Translations under genes and position numbers: made by a program
NCBI RefSeq assembly: GCF_009883055.1
Contig: NZ_WWVR01000024.1
Coordinates: 1-51,316 of the forward strand
Reading direction: 5' to 3'
DNA: 51,316 nt
Source of the DNA: Blautia sp. BIOML-A1
GTDB lineage: Bacteria > Bacillota > Clostridia > Lachnospirales > Lachnospiraceae
The notes under the pieces: model-generated
Told to the model about the DNA's origin: nothing
What the model saw: the letters and a program-made list of their open reading frames with translations, nothing else
Database searches by the model: none
In this document: one piece after another, positions 16,984 to 23,002 of the stretch
Numbering within the stretch: position 1 is the first letter of the stretch
Layout of the letters: the number at the start of each line of letters is the position of its first letter

Positions 16984-17027
16984 AACAAACTGGCTGAAAG
17001 CCAGAGAAATGAAAGGAGCAGAGTATT

Positions 17028-17393
17028 ATGGCAAAATTAAACAAATATTGGGGATTTGTTGCAGTTGGAGCAGCTGCGGCCGTAGCAGCAGGAGCAGTGG
17101 CAGCACTGGTTTTGAAGAAAAAACCGCTCGATGATTTCGAAGACGATTTTGATGATGATTTCGAAGATGACTGCGAAGAAGAGAAAGAGCAGGAAGAAGA
17201 CAAGAAAGAAACCAGTGAATCATTTAAAGCCTGGGAAGAAAACGAAGAGGCGGTTGACGAATCTGTCGAGAAAGAAGCGGAAGAAGCAGAGGCAGAGAAA
17301 GCAGTCGAAGATGAAATAAAAGAAGAGGTTCAGGAAACTGAGGAAACAGAAGAAACAACAGAAGAAGCAGAAACTCCTGAGACAGAAGCGTAA
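17028..17393 (+). CDS. small membrane-anchored acidic protein, function unknown
   Basis: A 121-aa protein with one membrane segment (about residues 9-29, very rich in Ala, Gly and Val), a short basic stretch KKK, and then a tail of some 85 residues dominated by Glu and Asp with hardly any hydrophobic residues, probably disordered and cytoplasmic. I recognise no family. The GAAAGGAG site upstream supports the start. It is followed at once by a strong terminator. Low-complexity composition makes homology calls unreliable. Confidence 0.75.
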   Translation: MAKLNKYWGFVAVGAAAAVAAGAVAALVLKKKPLDDFEDDFDDDFEDDCEEEKEQEEDKKETSESFKAWEENEEAVDESVEKEAEEAEAEKAVEDEIKEEVQETEETEETTEEAETPETEA

Positions 17394-17408
17394 TCGATAA
17401 ATATGATA

Positions 17409-17444
17409 AAAAATACCCTGCTGGATTACCGGCAGGGTATTTTT
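17409..17444. terminator. bidirectional terminator between the acidic protein gene and glnS
   Basis: A stem of about 16 bp (17409-17424 with 17429-17444) with an ATTA loop, A-run on the left and T-run on the right, so it can end transcription from both converging genes. Confidence 0.9.
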
Positions 17445-17449
17445 GAGAT

Positions 17450-19117
17450 TCAGGCTTTTGGAAGTCTGAATGAACTTTTGAGAGATACGATACGGTTAAA
17501 TACCGGTTCGCCTTCCTTAGAATCATGAATATCAGCACAGAAGAAACCGTTTCTTACAAACTGGAAGCTGTCATATCCTTTTGCTTCCATAAGTGCTGGT
17601 TCTACATAAGCAGTTACGGTGGTCAGGGAGTTTGGATTTACATTCAGAGAACCATCTTCCTTGTTGTAAACACCCTTTTCTTCATCTACGATATTTTCAT
17701 AGAGACGAACAGTTGCCTTTCCTGCATTGGAGGCTTCTACCCAGTGGATAGTTCCCTTGACTTTACGTCCGTCCGGAGCGTTTCCTCCTTTGGTTTCCGG
17801 ATCGTAGGTGCAGTGTACAACACGTACAGTGCCGTCATCGTCTGCCTCGAATCCTGTACAGGTAACGAAATAAGCGTTCATCAGACGAACCTCAGCACCT
17901 ACAAAAAGCCTCTTATATTTACGCGGCGGATCGATCATGAAGTCATCACGCTCAATGTATAATTCTCTGCTGAATGGAATCTTACGAGTTCCAAGAGCCT
18001 CATTTTCCATATTGTTTGGAGCTTCCAGGTATTCTACCTGTCCTTCTGGATAGTTGTCGATCACAAGCTTGATCGGATCAAGAACTGCCATCATACGAGG
18101 ACGTTTCAGCTTAAGATCCTCACGGATACAGTACTCCAGCATAGCGTAATCAACAGAACTGTTGGCTTTGGAAACACCGCAGAGATCAACAAACATCTTG
18201 ATGGATTCCGGAGTAAAACCTCTTCTTCGAAGAGCAGCGATGGAAACAAGACGAGGATCATCCCAGCCGTCAACAATACCATCCTCGACAAGTTTTTTGA
18301 TGTAACGCTTTCCGGTAACAACGTTTGTGAGGTATAATTTTGCAAATTCAATCTGTTTTGGTGGCTGAGGATATTCCAGCTCTCTTACAACCCAGTCATA
18401 AAGCGGTCTGTGGTCTTCGAATTCCAGTGTACAGATAGAATGTGTGATGCCCTCGATAGCATCCTCGATCGGGTGGGCAAAATCATACATTGGATAGATG
18501 CACCAGGTATCACCGGTTCTGTGATGTGTCATATGGGCAACTCGATAAATAACCGGGTCACGCATATTCATGTTAGGAGATGCCATATCGATTTTGGCAC
18601 GGAGGACTTTTTCTCCGTCCTGATATTTGCCGTCTTTCATTTCTTCAAAAAGCTGAAGGTTCTCTTCGACGCTGCGGCTGCGGTATGGGCTTTCCTTGCC
18701 TGGTTCAGTAAGAGTACCACGGTATTCACGAATCTGATCAGCAGTCAGGTCACAGACATAAGCCTTACCTTTCTTGATCAGTTTGATGGCAGCTTCATAC
18801 ATCTGTGGAAAATAATCAGATGCGAAGAAAAGTCTGTCCTCCCAGTCGGCACCAAGCCATTTGATGTCAGCTTTGATAGATTCTACAAATTCGCTTTTTT
18901 CCTTGGTAGGGTTGGTGTCGTCGAAACGCATATTAAATTTGCCGTTGTATTCTTTAGCAAGTCCATAGTTCAAAAGAATGGATTTAGCATGTCCGATATG
19001 GAGGTACCCGTTAGGTTCCGGTGGGAAACGGGTGTGTACGGTATCATATACACCTTCGGCCAGATCTTTGTCAATGATGTTCTCAATAAAATTTTTGGAA
19101 ACAGTTTCGTTCTCCAT
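17450..19117 (-). CDS. glnS: glutaminyl-tRNA synthetase
   Basis: A 555-aa class I synthetase charging tRNA-Gln directly. The HIGH signature is in [15 protein letters not shown] (near residue 33), the MRFDDTNP and the WDDPRL blocks are typical of GlnRS, and the KMSKS-like loop reads VVTGKR in place of the usual MSKR. The C-terminal anticodon-binding beta-barrels complete the protein. Start ATG 19117 is set by AGGAGG; an upstream in-frame ATG has no RBS. It is transcribed alone, from a leader of about 120 bases with repeats and complementary segments but no T-box. Confidence 0.95.
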   Translation of the reverse strand: MENETVSKNFIENIIDKDLAEGVYDTVHTRFPPEPNGYLHIGHAKSILLNYGLAKEYNGKFNMRFDDTNPTKEKSEFVESIKADIKWLGADWEDRLFFASDYFPQMYEAAIKLIKKGKAYVCDLTADQIREYRGTLTEPGKESPYRSRSVEENLQLFEEMKDGKYQDGEKVLRAKIDMASPNMNMRDPVIYRVAHMTHHRTGDTWCIYPMYDFAHPIEDAIEGITHSICTLEFEDHRPLYDWVVRELEYPQPPKQIEFAKLYLTNVVTGKRYIKKLVEDGIVDGWDDPRLVSIAALRRRGFTPESIKMFVDLCGVSKANSSVDYAMLEYCIREDLKLKRPRMMAVLDPIKLVIDNYPEGQVEYLEAPNNMENEALGTRKIPFSRELYIERDDFMIDPPRKYKRLFVGAEVRLMNAYFVTCTGFEADDDGTVRVVHCTYDPETKGGNAPDGRKVKGTIHWVEASNAGKATVRLYENIVDEEKGVYNKEDGSLNVNPNSLTTVTAYVEPALMEAKGYDSFQFVRNGFFCADIHDSKEGEPVFNRIVSLKSSFRLPKA

Positions 19118-19250
19118 CTCTGTCCCTCCTGAGTAATTCAATGTTTTCCAGACTTTCGGCTTGATTACTTTTGATTACTCTAACAGTTAAAAAATCAAGA
19201 AAATACAAGGCTTTTATCGAAAATCTGGTTTTGATTACTTTGCATTATAT
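19118..19250 (-). promoter_or_regulatory. structured glnS leader with TTGATTACT repeats
   Basis: The plus-strand text shows TTGATTACT three times (19161-19169, 19171-19179, 19231-19239). In the glnS transcript 19218-19228 can pair with 19148-19158 over 11 positions (one G-U), and 19174-19180 pairs exactly with 19131-19137, directly next to the Shine-Dalgarno site (19125-19130). A 10-bp inverted repeat (19237-19246 with 19260-19269) overlaps a TATAAT -10 hexamer at 19245-19250. The T-box signature is missing. This could be a leader that controls translation, or an operator region. Confidence 0.45.
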
Positions 19251-19269
19251 CACAGTATAAATGCAAAGT

Positions 19270-19431
19270 GTATAGAAAGTTAAATAACTTTTATATTGTA
19301 TAACATAATTCGAAATAAAACAAGGAGGAAATCCTGCATACATGGCAAATAACAGGATGAAGCAAATGAAAAAATGCTATTACACAATACAGACATAGGC
19401 ACATAGATTATCAATAGAATTATCTTGTGTC
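19270..19431. other. AT-rich intergenic stretch, no gene assigned
   Basis: Between the glnS promoter region and the Uma2-type gene I see no convincing gene. A plus-strand AAGGAGG (19322-19328) precedes an 18-codon frame (19342-19398), but the 13-base spacing and lack of family make it doubtful. No terminator hairpin of note after the Uma2 gene. Confidence 0.4.
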
Positions 19432-19941
19432 TTAATAATCAATTCCGTCAAACAGTTCGTCAAAGGTTATCTTGATATTAGGAAAATGAACGATTCGCAG
19501 TTCGTCCTTGTTGGTTTCTGTGATAGTCTTCCACAGATAATATTTCGGAATGTCATTTTCGTAGTCCAGTTCATAGATTTCTACGGTTTTGGTTCGCCAA
19601 TCAACAATCCAGTATTCTTCTACTTCCTGTTGCCTGTATAATTCCATTTTTTCTGTACGATCGTATTTTTCGGTAGATGGAGATAAAACTTCCATGACAA
19701 AACGTGGAGTATCAAAAAAAGAATTCCCCTTTCGCTGATGGATTCTGCAATTAATTGTTGCGTCTGGAATCAGCTTTTTTTCTTCATTATCAACAGTCCA
19801 TTTATACTGGACGTTATCTCCGTATACCCTGCATACACTGTCTTTCAACTGAGGATAAACAGTTGCAACAAAGTTTGTAATTACTGTGGAATGCTCAATA
19901 TAAGCACCTGCCATATCTGTAATCTTCAAATTCCAATCCAT
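19432..19941 (-). CDS. Uma2 family (PD-(D/E)XK, DUF820) endonuclease-like protein
   Basis: A 169-aa protein of the Uma2/DUF820 family, a restriction-endonuclease fold widespread in cyanobacteria and Firmicutes with no clear biochemical role. The core motif is intact: IPDATI, then MEVLSPSTEKYDR, and EEYWIVD with the family's conserved acidic residues and Lys in between. Start ATG 19941 has a GGAG site 8 bases upstream. It is a single-gene unit with a good promoter (19989-20017). Family members are often in variable gene content, so presence may differ between strains. Confidence 0.85.
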   Translation of the reverse strand: MDWNLKITDMAGAYIEHSTVITNFVATVYPQLKDSVCRVYGDNVQYKWTVDNEEKKLIPDATINCRIHQRKGNSFFDTPRFVMEVLSPSTEKYDRTEKMELYRQQEVEEYWIVDWRTKTVEIYELDYENDIPKYYLWKTITETNKDELRIVHFPNIKITFDELFDGIDY

Positions 19942-19988
19942 ATTATACACTCCTTTCAAGAGTTAAGTCGTTCAATGCTGTTACCAGT

Positions 19989-20017
19989 ATTATATCTGAT
20001 TAAGCCAGAACAATCAA
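19989..20017 (-). promoter_or_regulatory. promoter of the Uma2-type gene
   Basis: On the minus strand TTGATT (20017-20012), 17 bases, TATAAT (19994-19989). Confidence 0.65.
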
Positions 20018-20096
20018 CAAATTAACTTGCCAGTCAATATTTGCTCCAGTTGTAGGGATTCCACCGTGAAGAGCTGATTTTCAGATGCAGAAACAA

Positions 20097-20131
20097 AAAA
20101 AGTAACCAAACACATGGTCTGATTACTTTTT
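20097..20131 (-). terminator. terminator of the tRNA-Thr transcript
   Basis: On the minus strand AAAAAGTAA plus CCA pairs with TGG plus TTACTTTTT around a small loop, with a 5-base bulge on one side, ending in a run of Ts. It lies about 45 bases after the tRNA 3' end. Confidence 0.6.
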
Positions 20132-20176
20132 GATACCAGAATCTCCGAAAACCCTGTAAAATAGGCAAAAAAATAA

Positions 20177-20249
20177 AGCTGATGACGGGAATCGAACCCG
20201 TGACCTCCGCCTTACCAAGGCGACGCTCTACCGACTGAGCCACATCAGC
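20177..20249 (-). tRNA. tRNA-Thr (anticodon GGT)
   Basis: The minus strand folds as a complete cloverleaf: acceptor GCTGATG/CATCAGC, D arm GCTC/GAGC, anticodon stem TCGCC/GGCGG with the loop TTGGTAA giving anticodon GGT (reads ACC/ACU), variable loop AGGTC, and T arm ACGGG-TTCGATT-CCCGT. The discriminator is T, and CCA is not encoded. It has its own strong promoter and terminator and stands alone. Confidence 0.96.
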
Positions 20250-20290
20250 AATTGCTTCATAAAGCGGTTAACTGCCGCTCACAGTTGATA

Positions 20291-20319
20291 ATATTAGCAG
20301 AAGTAGAGATTGTTGTCAA
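20291..20319 (-). promoter_or_regulatory. promoter of tRNA-Thr
   Basis: On the minus strand a consensus TTGACA (20319-20314), exactly 17 bases, then TAATAT (20296-20291). The transcript's 5' extension can form a small hairpin AGCGG/CCGCT (20262-20278) before the mature tRNA. Confidence 0.85.
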
Positions 20320-20377
20320 CACTTTATTTTGACTTTTTTTAATCTTTTTTGGAAAAGAGTTTTTGCTATTTTGATAG

Positions 20378-20406
20378 TTGCCAGTTTGGTGGGGAGAGGG
20401 TATACT
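20378..20406 (+). promoter_or_regulatory. promoter of the maf operon
   Basis: TTGCCA (20378-20383), 17 bases, TATACT (20401-20406), 38 bases before the maf start. It is divergent from the tRNA-Thr promoter. Confidence 0.65.
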
Positions 20407-20443
20407 GAAACAGAAGAAAATGATATATAAGGAAGACATATAC

Positions 20444-21037
20444 ATGAAGAAAATCATACTTGCTTCGGCATCACCAAGGAGAAGAGAACTTCTGGCAAAT
20501 GTCGGTGTGATCTTTCAGGTATGCCCTGGAAACAGCGAAGAGAGGATCACAAAGGAAATACCGGAAGAAATCGTAGAGGAATTGTCATTACAGAAGGCAA
20601 TGGCAGTTGCGTCAAAATTTGATATGGAAGATGGAACGATTATTCTGGGTGCAGATACGATAGTGTCTTTTGATGGAAAAATTCTTGGAAAACCCAGGAA
20701 TGAAGAAGAAGCAGTCAATACACTGATGATGCTCCAGGGAAATACACATCAGGTCTACACTGGTGTGACCGTCATGGAACAGAGGGAGAATTTGTCCTGG
20801 AAGACGCTCACTTTTGCAGAATGCACAGATGTTTCTTTTTATCCTGTATCTGAAGAGGAAATTCGGGCATATGTGGCTACAGGGGAGCCGATGGACAAGG
20901 CCGGAAGTTATGGGATCCAGGGAGCATTTGGCGCATATGTAAGAGGCATCAGAGGTGACTATACAAATGTGGTAGGACTTCCGGTAGGAAGACTGTTTTA
21001 CGAAGCAAAAGAACATGGAATAGAATTACGAGGATAG
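20444..21037 (+). CDS. maf: Maf family nucleoside triphosphate pyrophosphatase
   Basis: A 197-aa house-cleaning pyrophosphatase that hydrolyses dTTP/UTP or modified nucleotides and is linked to septum control in Bacillus. The N-terminal ILASASPRRRELL signature, the GADTIVSFDG block with the catalytic Asp, and the GKPRNEEEA and DKAGSYGIQG motifs are intact. Start ATG 20444 was chosen because the earlier in-frame start at 20378 lies within the promoter. First gene of a unit with two HAD phosphatases. Confidence 0.94.
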   Translation: MKKIILASASPRRRELLANVGVIFQVCPGNSEERITKEIPEEIVEELSLQKAMAVASKFDMEDGTIILGADTIVSFDGKILGKPRNEEEAVNTLMMLQGNTHQVYTGVTVMEQRENLSWKTLTFAECTDVSFYPVSEEEIRAYVATGEPMDKAGSYGIQGAFGAYVRGIRGDYTNVVGLPVGRLFYEAKEHGIELRG

Positions 21038-21041
21038 AATC

Positions 21042-21722
21042 ATGATAAAGGCATGTATTTTTGATCTGGACGGAACTCTTGCCAATACACTGGACTCTAT
21101 GGCATATGTTGCAAATGAGATCCTGAGAGATATGGGACTTAAAGAACAGCCGACAGAAAACTTTAAATATTACAGTGGCGAAGGGGCGGATATGCTTGTG
21201 CGCCGATGTCTCAGAGACGCCGGAGACCCTGGGTTTACTCGTTTTGAAGAATGCAGAGAACTTTACAGAAAGAAGTTTGATGAAGATCCCTTATATAAAG
21301 TGGTTCCGTATGAAGGAATTATGGAACTTCTGCATGCATTGAGAGCGGCAGGTGTGAAACTGGCAGTGTGTACCAATAAACCGCATATAGCAGCGGTTAA
21401 AGTCATTGACAAAATGTTTACAGGATGCTTTGATCTGGTGATCGGACAGAGTGACGCGATCCGCAGGAAACCGGCTCCGGATGGCCCTCTTAAAGCAGCC
21501 GCAGAATTTGATGCTTTACCGGAAGAATGTATGTATATTGGAGATACAAAAACGGATATGGAGACAGGTACAGCGGCTGGCATGCATACGATAGGTGCAT
21601 TATGGGGATTCAGGGACAGGGAAGAACTTGAAAGCAGCGGTGCTGAGATTGTGGCAGAGAAACCTAAGGATTTACTAAAGATATACGAGGAACTAAATTA
21701 TGACAAAACTGGTTGCAAGTGA
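21042..21722 (+). CDS. HAD family hydrolase (phosphoglycolate phosphatase-like)
   Basis: A 226-aa haloacid-dehalogenase-fold phosphatase. The nucleophile motif FDLDGTL has Asp8 and Asp10; motif II VCTNKP, motif III lysine (RRKPAP) and motif IV YIGDTKTDMETG are in order, with an alpha-helical C1 cap as in Gph. The substrate cannot be told from sequence; phosphoglycolate or another small phosphomonoester is plausible. It begins 4 bases after maf and its 3' end overlaps the next gene by 23 bases. Confidence 0.87.
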   Translation: MIKACIFDLDGTLANTLDSMAYVANEILRDMGLKEQPTENFKYYSGEGADMLVRRCLRDAGDPGFTRFEECRELYRKKFDEDPLYKVVPYEGIMELLHALRAAGVKLAVCTNKPHIAAVKVIDKMFTGCFDLVIGQSDAIRRKPAPDGPLKAAAEFDALPEECMYIGDTKTDMETGTAAGMHTIGALWGFRDREELESSGAEIVAEKPKDLLKIYEELNYDKTGCK

Positions 21723-22527
21723 TCTGGATGGGACACTGCTTCTGAATGGAGCACAGAGCCTTCCAGAGGAACTTTTTCCTTTAATAAAGAAATTAAAAGA
21801 ACTTGGCATTTTATTTGTGGCAGCAAGTGGAAGACAGTATGCAAATATGAAGCGTTTGTTTGAACCTGTGGCAGATGAGATGGCTTTTATCAGCGAAAAC
21901 GGAGGCTTGGCTGTCCAGAATGAGAAGGTGCTCTACCAGGATAGTTTTCCACCGGCACTGGTAAAAGAACTTGTAGAAGCAATCTATGACAGAAAGGGAG
22001 CGGAATTCACCTGCTCCACGAAAGACTTCTATTATATCCGTCCAAAGACAGCGCATTACAGAGATTTAATGCTGAATGTGGTCAAAAACAACTGCAGAGA
22101 TATCGAGAGCTTTGATGAGATCAAAGAGCCATGCATGAAAGTGGCCGTATATGAAAGAGGAGGAATTCAGGAAGAGTCTATCCGTTACTGGCGAGAACGC
22201 TTTGGAGATAAGTGTACAGTAGTGACATCGGGATTTGCCTGGGTAGATTTTGTTCCGTTTGAGACGAACAAAGCAAGAGGTCTTAAGGAGTATCAGAAGC
22301 GTTTTGGCATAAAACCAGAAGAGTGTGTTGTATTCGGTGATGAATATAATGATATAGCAATGCTGGAATCGGTACCGTACAGCTTTGCCATGGCTCATGC
22401 GAAGCCAGGTGTCAAGAGGGCGGCTGCCTATCAGACAGAACGAGTAGAACTGATCCTGGAGAAACTGATCCGGGCAGGAGGAAATATAGAGGAGGTATTG
22501 AGAGAATGTATACAAAAGAAAGCATAG
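21700..22527 (+). CDS. Cof-type HAD-IIB family hydrolase
   Basis: A 275-aa HAD phosphatase with a C2 cap, of the Cof/YwpJ group acting on sugar phosphates, pyridoxal phosphate or flavin precursors. Motif I SDLDGTL (Asp8, Asp10), motif II AASGRQY and motif IV FGDEYNDIAML are clear, and a lysine lies in the NKARGL block. It overlaps the preceding HAD gene by 23 bases and the next small gene by 22. Confidence 0.9.
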   Translation: MTKLVASDLDGTLLLNGAQSLPEELFPLIKKLKELGILFVAASGRQYANMKRLFEPVADEMAFISENGGLAVQNEKVLYQDSFPPALVKELVEAIYDRKGAEFTCSTKDFYYIRPKTAHYRDLMLNVVKNNCRDIESFDEIKEPCMKVAVYERGGIQEESIRYWRERFGDKCTVVTSGFAWVDFVPFETNKARGLKEYQKRFGIKPEECVVFGDEYNDIAMLESVPYSFAMAHAKPGVKRAAAYQTERVELILEKLIRAGGNIEEVLRECIQKKA

Positions 22528-22763
22528 AAACATTTCTGCAAAATCAGGGACGGCTTTTTGATGAAGAAGTCGCAGCTTCTTATGAAGAGGCAGAGGAATT
22601 TCTGGAAGATTGTATGGCAATGGAATTAAAAACATTAAAGGAAGTTCGTGCGTATTTTGATGAGTCAGGGGCGGATATAAGCGGAATGACAGACGAGGAA
22701 CTGGAAGATGCAAGTGAGGTGTTTAGGCTTCCTTCAGGTGGATATCTTGTAGTAGAAGGATAG
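22506..22763 (+). CDS. small acidic conserved protein, function unknown
   Basis: An 85-aa, strongly acidic, probably helical cytoplasmic protein ending in a short hydrophobic-glycine stretch (LPSGGYLVVEG). I recognise no family. Its start lies inside the Cof-type gene, preceded by GGAGG in that gene's 3' end, so the two are translationally coupled. A perfect 15-bp terminator follows, making this the last gene of the maf operon. Confidence 0.75.
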   Translation: MYTKESIETFLQNQGRLFDEEVAASYEEAEEFLEDCMAMELKTLKEVRAYFDESGADISGMTDEELEDASEVFRLPSGGYLVVEG

Positions 22764-22809
22764 AATGAAACTCTGAGACAGTTCCATGAAGAATAAAGAA
22801 CAGACAAGA

Positions 22810-22862
22810 AAAAGAACTCCATTCATTTGGCGAAAGAAAGCCTTAAAGAATGGAGTTCTTTT
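22810..22862 (+). terminator. terminator of the maf operon
   Basis: A perfect 15-bp stem (22810-22824 with 22848-22862) rich in A on the 5' arm and ending in TTTT, with a smaller GGC/GCC hairpin inside its 23-base loop. Confidence 0.85.
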
Positions 22863-22883
22863 GTGCTTTATGTAAAATAGAGA

Positions 22884-22913
22884 TTACATGATATTGTTGT
22901 ATCATGCTATAAT
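22884..22913 (+). promoter_or_regulatory. promoter of the surface protein gene with a palindrome in its spacer
   Basis: TTACAT (22884-22889), 18 bases, TATAAT (22908-22913). CATGATA (22887-22893) and TATCATG (22900-22906) are exact complements within the -35/spacer, a position typical of a repressor operator. Confidence 0.65.
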
Positions 22914-23002
22914 GACGATACAGGAAGAGAAAAACACAGTAATATTGCGTGCGTGGCATGAGTGAGTTATGATGAAAAATATAATCCAAAAGGAGGAAGA
23001 TT

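Noticed and set aside
18410..19132. 240-codon plus-strand reading frame opposite glnS
   Set aside because: Antisense to a certain glnS gene; length is a by-product of that gene's codon usage.
19118..19250. T-box riboswitch in front of glnS
   Set aside because: The T-box bulge sequence and the long stem I specifier architecture are absent; the leader is only about 120 bases.
19342..19398. 18-codon frame after AAGGAGG
   Set aside because: Spacing to the ATG is 13 bases and the product has no features; probably chance.
20034..20243. 69-codon minus-strand reading frame
   Set aside because: It runs through the tRNA-Thr gene and its terminator; a tRNA shadow.
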